64,000 bases of DNA from Adhaeribacter_A terreus. GTDB taxonomy: Bacteria; Bacteroidota; Bacteroidia; Cytophagales; Hymenobacteraceae. Made by a program: the position numbers and the translations under genes. Below are positions 62,134-64,000 of the stretch, piece after piece (position 1 is the stretch's first letter; every line of letters starts with the position of its first letter). The notes below the pieces were generated by a model, which saw nothing but the letters and a program-made list of their open reading frames with translations, was not told where the DNA came from and made no database searches. The stretch lies in assembly GCF_042657365.1 (NCBI RefSeq), contig NZ_JBHSKT010000001.1, positions 248,001 to 312,000 of the forward strand, given 5' to 3'.

Positions 62134-62734
62134 CAAAGTAAGCCACGCAACGGAAGGTACGATTTAAAGCAGCGGCTTCACTTACATTTTTTGTCACAGC
62201 TTTCCTGGTAAAAGCATCTGTAACTACTACGTTGCCATCTGAGGTCATTTCTTCGAAATTGCGCGCTGGCTTTACTTTTTTAGGCATTCCGGATACCGTT
62301 TTCAATTCTTCCGGAGTTGGCAATCTATAAACAACTTTATAGACTTTATCGAATTTTGCATATTCCCGCTGGCCAGATAGGCAGATGTTTTTTGAATCGA
62401 TAATATTATTGGATACAAAGTTGCTTCTCCATTTGCAGTAGGTTAAAGCCTGAAATTCAGAAATGCCAGTTAGAGGGATATCCGCAAATTTAGGATTGGA
62501 GTATTTGTTCTTCCCATTAATTATTTGGCTGGTATCAGGAAGCATAGATTTGTAAAAAGCCGCCGTTGAATCGTTTTTTATCTTATATAAATACACCATC
62601 CATTCAAAGTTGCTGATTACCTCCGTGTCTATATACCTATTTTCTTGAAAACGAACCGTACCGGGCGGAACAATCTCTTGCTTGCGTAGAAACGGGAAGA
62701 ATGAGAGCCAGAGTGTTAAAATAGATAAAAGCAT
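62123..62734 (-). CDS. Short SUMF1/formylglycine-generating-enzyme-like protein
   Basis: 203 residues from the ATG at 62734. A TTG at 62788 lies in a repeat copy and is rejected. A hydrophobic N-terminus (MLLSILTLWLSFFPFL) may be a signal or anchor. FGE-fold features follow: PPGTVRFQENRYIDTEVISNFEWMVYLY, PLTGISEFQALTYCKWRSNFV, YRLPTPEEL and a final FRCVAYFEKR. GldJ/GldK-type gliding proteins belong to this superfamily, but this protein is shorter and has lost parts of the fold, so activity is doubtful. It lies 10 bp upstream of the HEAT gene. Confidence 0.78.
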   Translation of the reverse strand: MLLSILTLWLSFFPFLRKQEIVPPGTVRFQENRYIDTEVISNFEWMVYLYKIKNDSTAAFYKSMLPDTSQIINGKNKYSNPKFADIPLTGISEFQALTYCKWRSNFVSNNIIDSKNICLSGQREYAKFDKVYKVVYRLPTPEELKTVSGMPKKVKPARNFEEMTSDGNVVVTDAFTRKAVTKNVSEAAALNRTFRCVAYFEKR

Positions 62735-62762
62735 TTCGTGTAAGTTGGTCTGAGAAATAAAT

Positions 62763-62803
62763 ATAGCGTTTTTACTTTTTTCGCTCAAAACCCTACCGTT
62801 TTT
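62763..62803. repeat. Dispersed 30-bp repeat with an extra half copy
   Basis: ATAGCGTTTTT (62763-62773) precedes ACTTTTTTCGCTC and AAAACCCTACCGTTTTT (62774-62803), between the divergent SUMF1-like and aspS genes. Confidence 0.7.
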
Positions 62804-62895
62804 AAAATGAACTTGCCTAAAAAACCTTACATGCTTCAGAAACTATGCGTACTTTTACAGGTTGAAAATTCTGAAGAAATAAAGCTTATTCCTAT

Positions 62896-64000
62896 ATGTT
62901 GAGAACGCATACCTGCGGCGAATTGCGCAGCGAAAATATTGGCGAAAAGGTAGTTTTAACCGGTTGGGTGCAGCGCTCCCGCGACAAAGGCGGCATGCTC
63001 TGGATCGATCTGCGCGACCGTTACGGTATTACGCAGCTTAGCCTGGAAGAAGGCAAAACGCCGGAAGATGTGCTGAAAGTGGCGCGTGAACTAGGTCGGG
63101 AGTTTGTGCTGAAAGCCGAAGGAACCGTAATTGAGCGCGAAAGCAAAAACGATAAAATGCCAACCGGCGCCATCGAAATTAAAGTTTCTACGCTGGAAAT
63201 TCTGAATGCTGCGAAATTACCGCCGTTCTTAATTGAAGACGAAACCGACGGCGGCGACGACCTGCGCATGAAATACCGTTACCTGGATCTGCGTCGTAAC
63301 CCGGTTCGGAAAAATCTGGAGTTGCGCCATAAAATGATGCAGCAAACCCGCGCGTATCTGGATTCCCGTGAATTTATTGAAGTAGAAACGCCGGTACTTA
63401 TTAAATCTACGCCAGAAGGTGCCCGCGATTTTGTGGTGCCGAGCCGTATGAACCCGGGAGAATTTTATGCGTTGCCGCAAAGCCCGCAAACCTTCAAGCA
63501 GCTTTTAATGGTTTCCGGGTTCGATAAATATTTCCAGATCGTGAAATGTTTCCGGGATGAGGACCTGCGCGCCGACCGCCAACCGGAATTTACGCAAATT
63601 GACTGCGAGCTTTCGTTTGTAACCCAGGAGGATATTCTGAATATGTTCGAAGGCCTGGCGAAGCATTTGTTTAAAACTGTTCGCGGCGTGGAAATTGATA
63701 AACTGCCACGCATGACTTACGCCGATGCCATGAAATTCTACGGTAACGACAAACCTGATACACGTTTCGAAATGAAGTTCGTAGAACTGACCGATGTGGT
63801 AAAAGGCAAAGATTTCAAGGTTTTTGAGGAAGCGGAACTGGTGGTTGCCATCAATGCGAAAGGCGCAGCAACCTACACCCGCAAGCAACTCGACGAACTG
63901 ACCGATTTTGTAAAACGTCCGCAAATTGGCGCTACCGGTTTAATTTATGCGCGTGTAGAAGCCGATGGCAACGTGAAATCTTCGGTAGATAAATTCTACG
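62896..64000 (+). CDS. aspS: Aspartyl-tRNA synthetase, 5' part (C-terminus outside window)
   Basis: The frame is open from the ATG at 62896 to the window end (368 codons of the usual 580 or so). The N-terminal OB anticodon-binding domain starts MLRTHTCGELRSEN and includes VVLTGWVQRSRDKGGMLWID. The class II catalytic core follows: YRYLDLRR, TPVLIKSTPEGARDFVVPSR and motif 2 FRDEDLRADRQPEFTQID. From about residue 290 the bacterial-type insertion domain begins (ATYTRKQLDELTDFV). It charges tRNA(Asp), possibly also tRNA(Asn), since gatA is in this genome. Confidence 0.96.
   Translation, partial: MLRTHTCGELRSENIGEKVVLTGWVQRSRDKGGMLWIDLRDRYGITQLSLEEGKTPEDVLKVARELGREFVLKAEGTVIERESKNDKMPTGAIEIKVSTLEILNAAKLPPFLIEDETDGGDDLRMKYRYLDLRRNPVRKNLELRHKMMQQTRAYLDSREFIEVETPVLIKSTPEGARDFVVPSRMNPGEFYALPQSPQTFKQLLMVSGFDKYFQIVKCFRDEDLRADRQPEFTQIDCELSFVTQEDILNMFEGLAKHLFKTVRGVEIDKLPRMTYADAMKFYGNDKPDTRFEMKFVELTDVVKGKDFKVFEEAELVVAINAKGAATYTRKQLDELTDFVKRPQIGATGLIYARVEADGNVKSSVDKFY

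Noticed and set aside
62735..62788. TTG start extending the SUMF1-like protein by 18 residues
   Set aside because: The extension is encoded by repeat sequence; the ATG at 62734 directly precedes the hydrophobic segment.
1..64000. CRISPR arrays, tRNA/rRNA genes, transposases, prophage genes
   Set aside because: None were seen when reading both strands; a tool-based scan could still find a tRNA missed by eye.

Overview
The window reads as chromosomal DNA of a Bacteroidota bacterium, most likely order Cytophagales (Hymenobacteraceae-like). The reasons are a full-length SprA (the outer-membrane translocon of the type IX secretion system), a protein with a gliding/T9SS type B C-terminal domain, DUF3078 and DUF4292 proteins, promoters of the form TTTG-N20-TANNTTTG, lipoboxes ending in SC or AC, and signal peptides followed by Gln. 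Base composition looks mid-40s % GC. I saw no rRNA, tRNA or CRISPR, and no transposase.

Layout. 1-5230: 5' part of a giant modular secreted protein (minus strand, C-terminus beyond the window). 5396-6676: secreted M28 peptidase. 6807-17955: minus-strand cluster maeB-ruvA-sprA-gcvH-vanZ. 18425-21643: minus-strand operon tatA-gatA-lytic transglycosylase. 21889-22875: GAF-LytTR regulator on the plus strand. 23252-33377: minus-strand envelope cluster (flippase, dut, sugar nucleotidyltransferase, TPR protein, DUF4292 lipoprotein, EnvC-like activator), interrupted by a plus-strand T9SS type B gene. 33624-36501: enoyl-CoA hydratase, mscL, DUF3078 protein, small secreted protein. 36729-37162: an apparent solitary integron-type gene cassette. 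37259-42250: minus-strand rimP-nusA-infB operon. 42478-46861: endo/exonuclease/phosphatase family protein, then cysS overlapping a glutaminyl-cyclase-like lipoprotein. 46954-53609: minus-strand LD-carboxypeptidase, small membrane protein, CNT nucleoside transporter, superoxide dismutase, tadA, ClC channel, secreted protein. 54348-59120: ABC ATPase and an ABC-2/M1-peptidase fusion. 59564-64000: rlmI-like methyltransferase, acidic small protein, HEAT protein, SUMF1-like protein and the 5' part of aspS.

Most genes are housekeeping or envelope functions that Bacteroidota share. The secreted proteins fit one export route: Sec signal peptides with Gln at +1, a Tat component (TatA), the T9SS pore (SprA), and a glutaminyl-cyclase-like lipoprotein that could cap the exposed N-terminal Gln.

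The unusual content lies between genes. A roughly 30-bp repeat built on an AAAACGNTANCGTTTT-like core occurs about 39 times, in both orientations, at almost every transcription-unit boundary. It often supplies the stop codon, and in one case the start region, of the neighbouring gene. A diverged 420-440-bp repeat occurs twice, with nested inverted repeats and at least one compensatory change. A 434-bp AT-rich segment has the full geometry of an integron cassette, including an attC-like site whose R'' box matches the 5' boundary of the segment. These three are the main candidates for new biology. No large undescribed gene system is visible.
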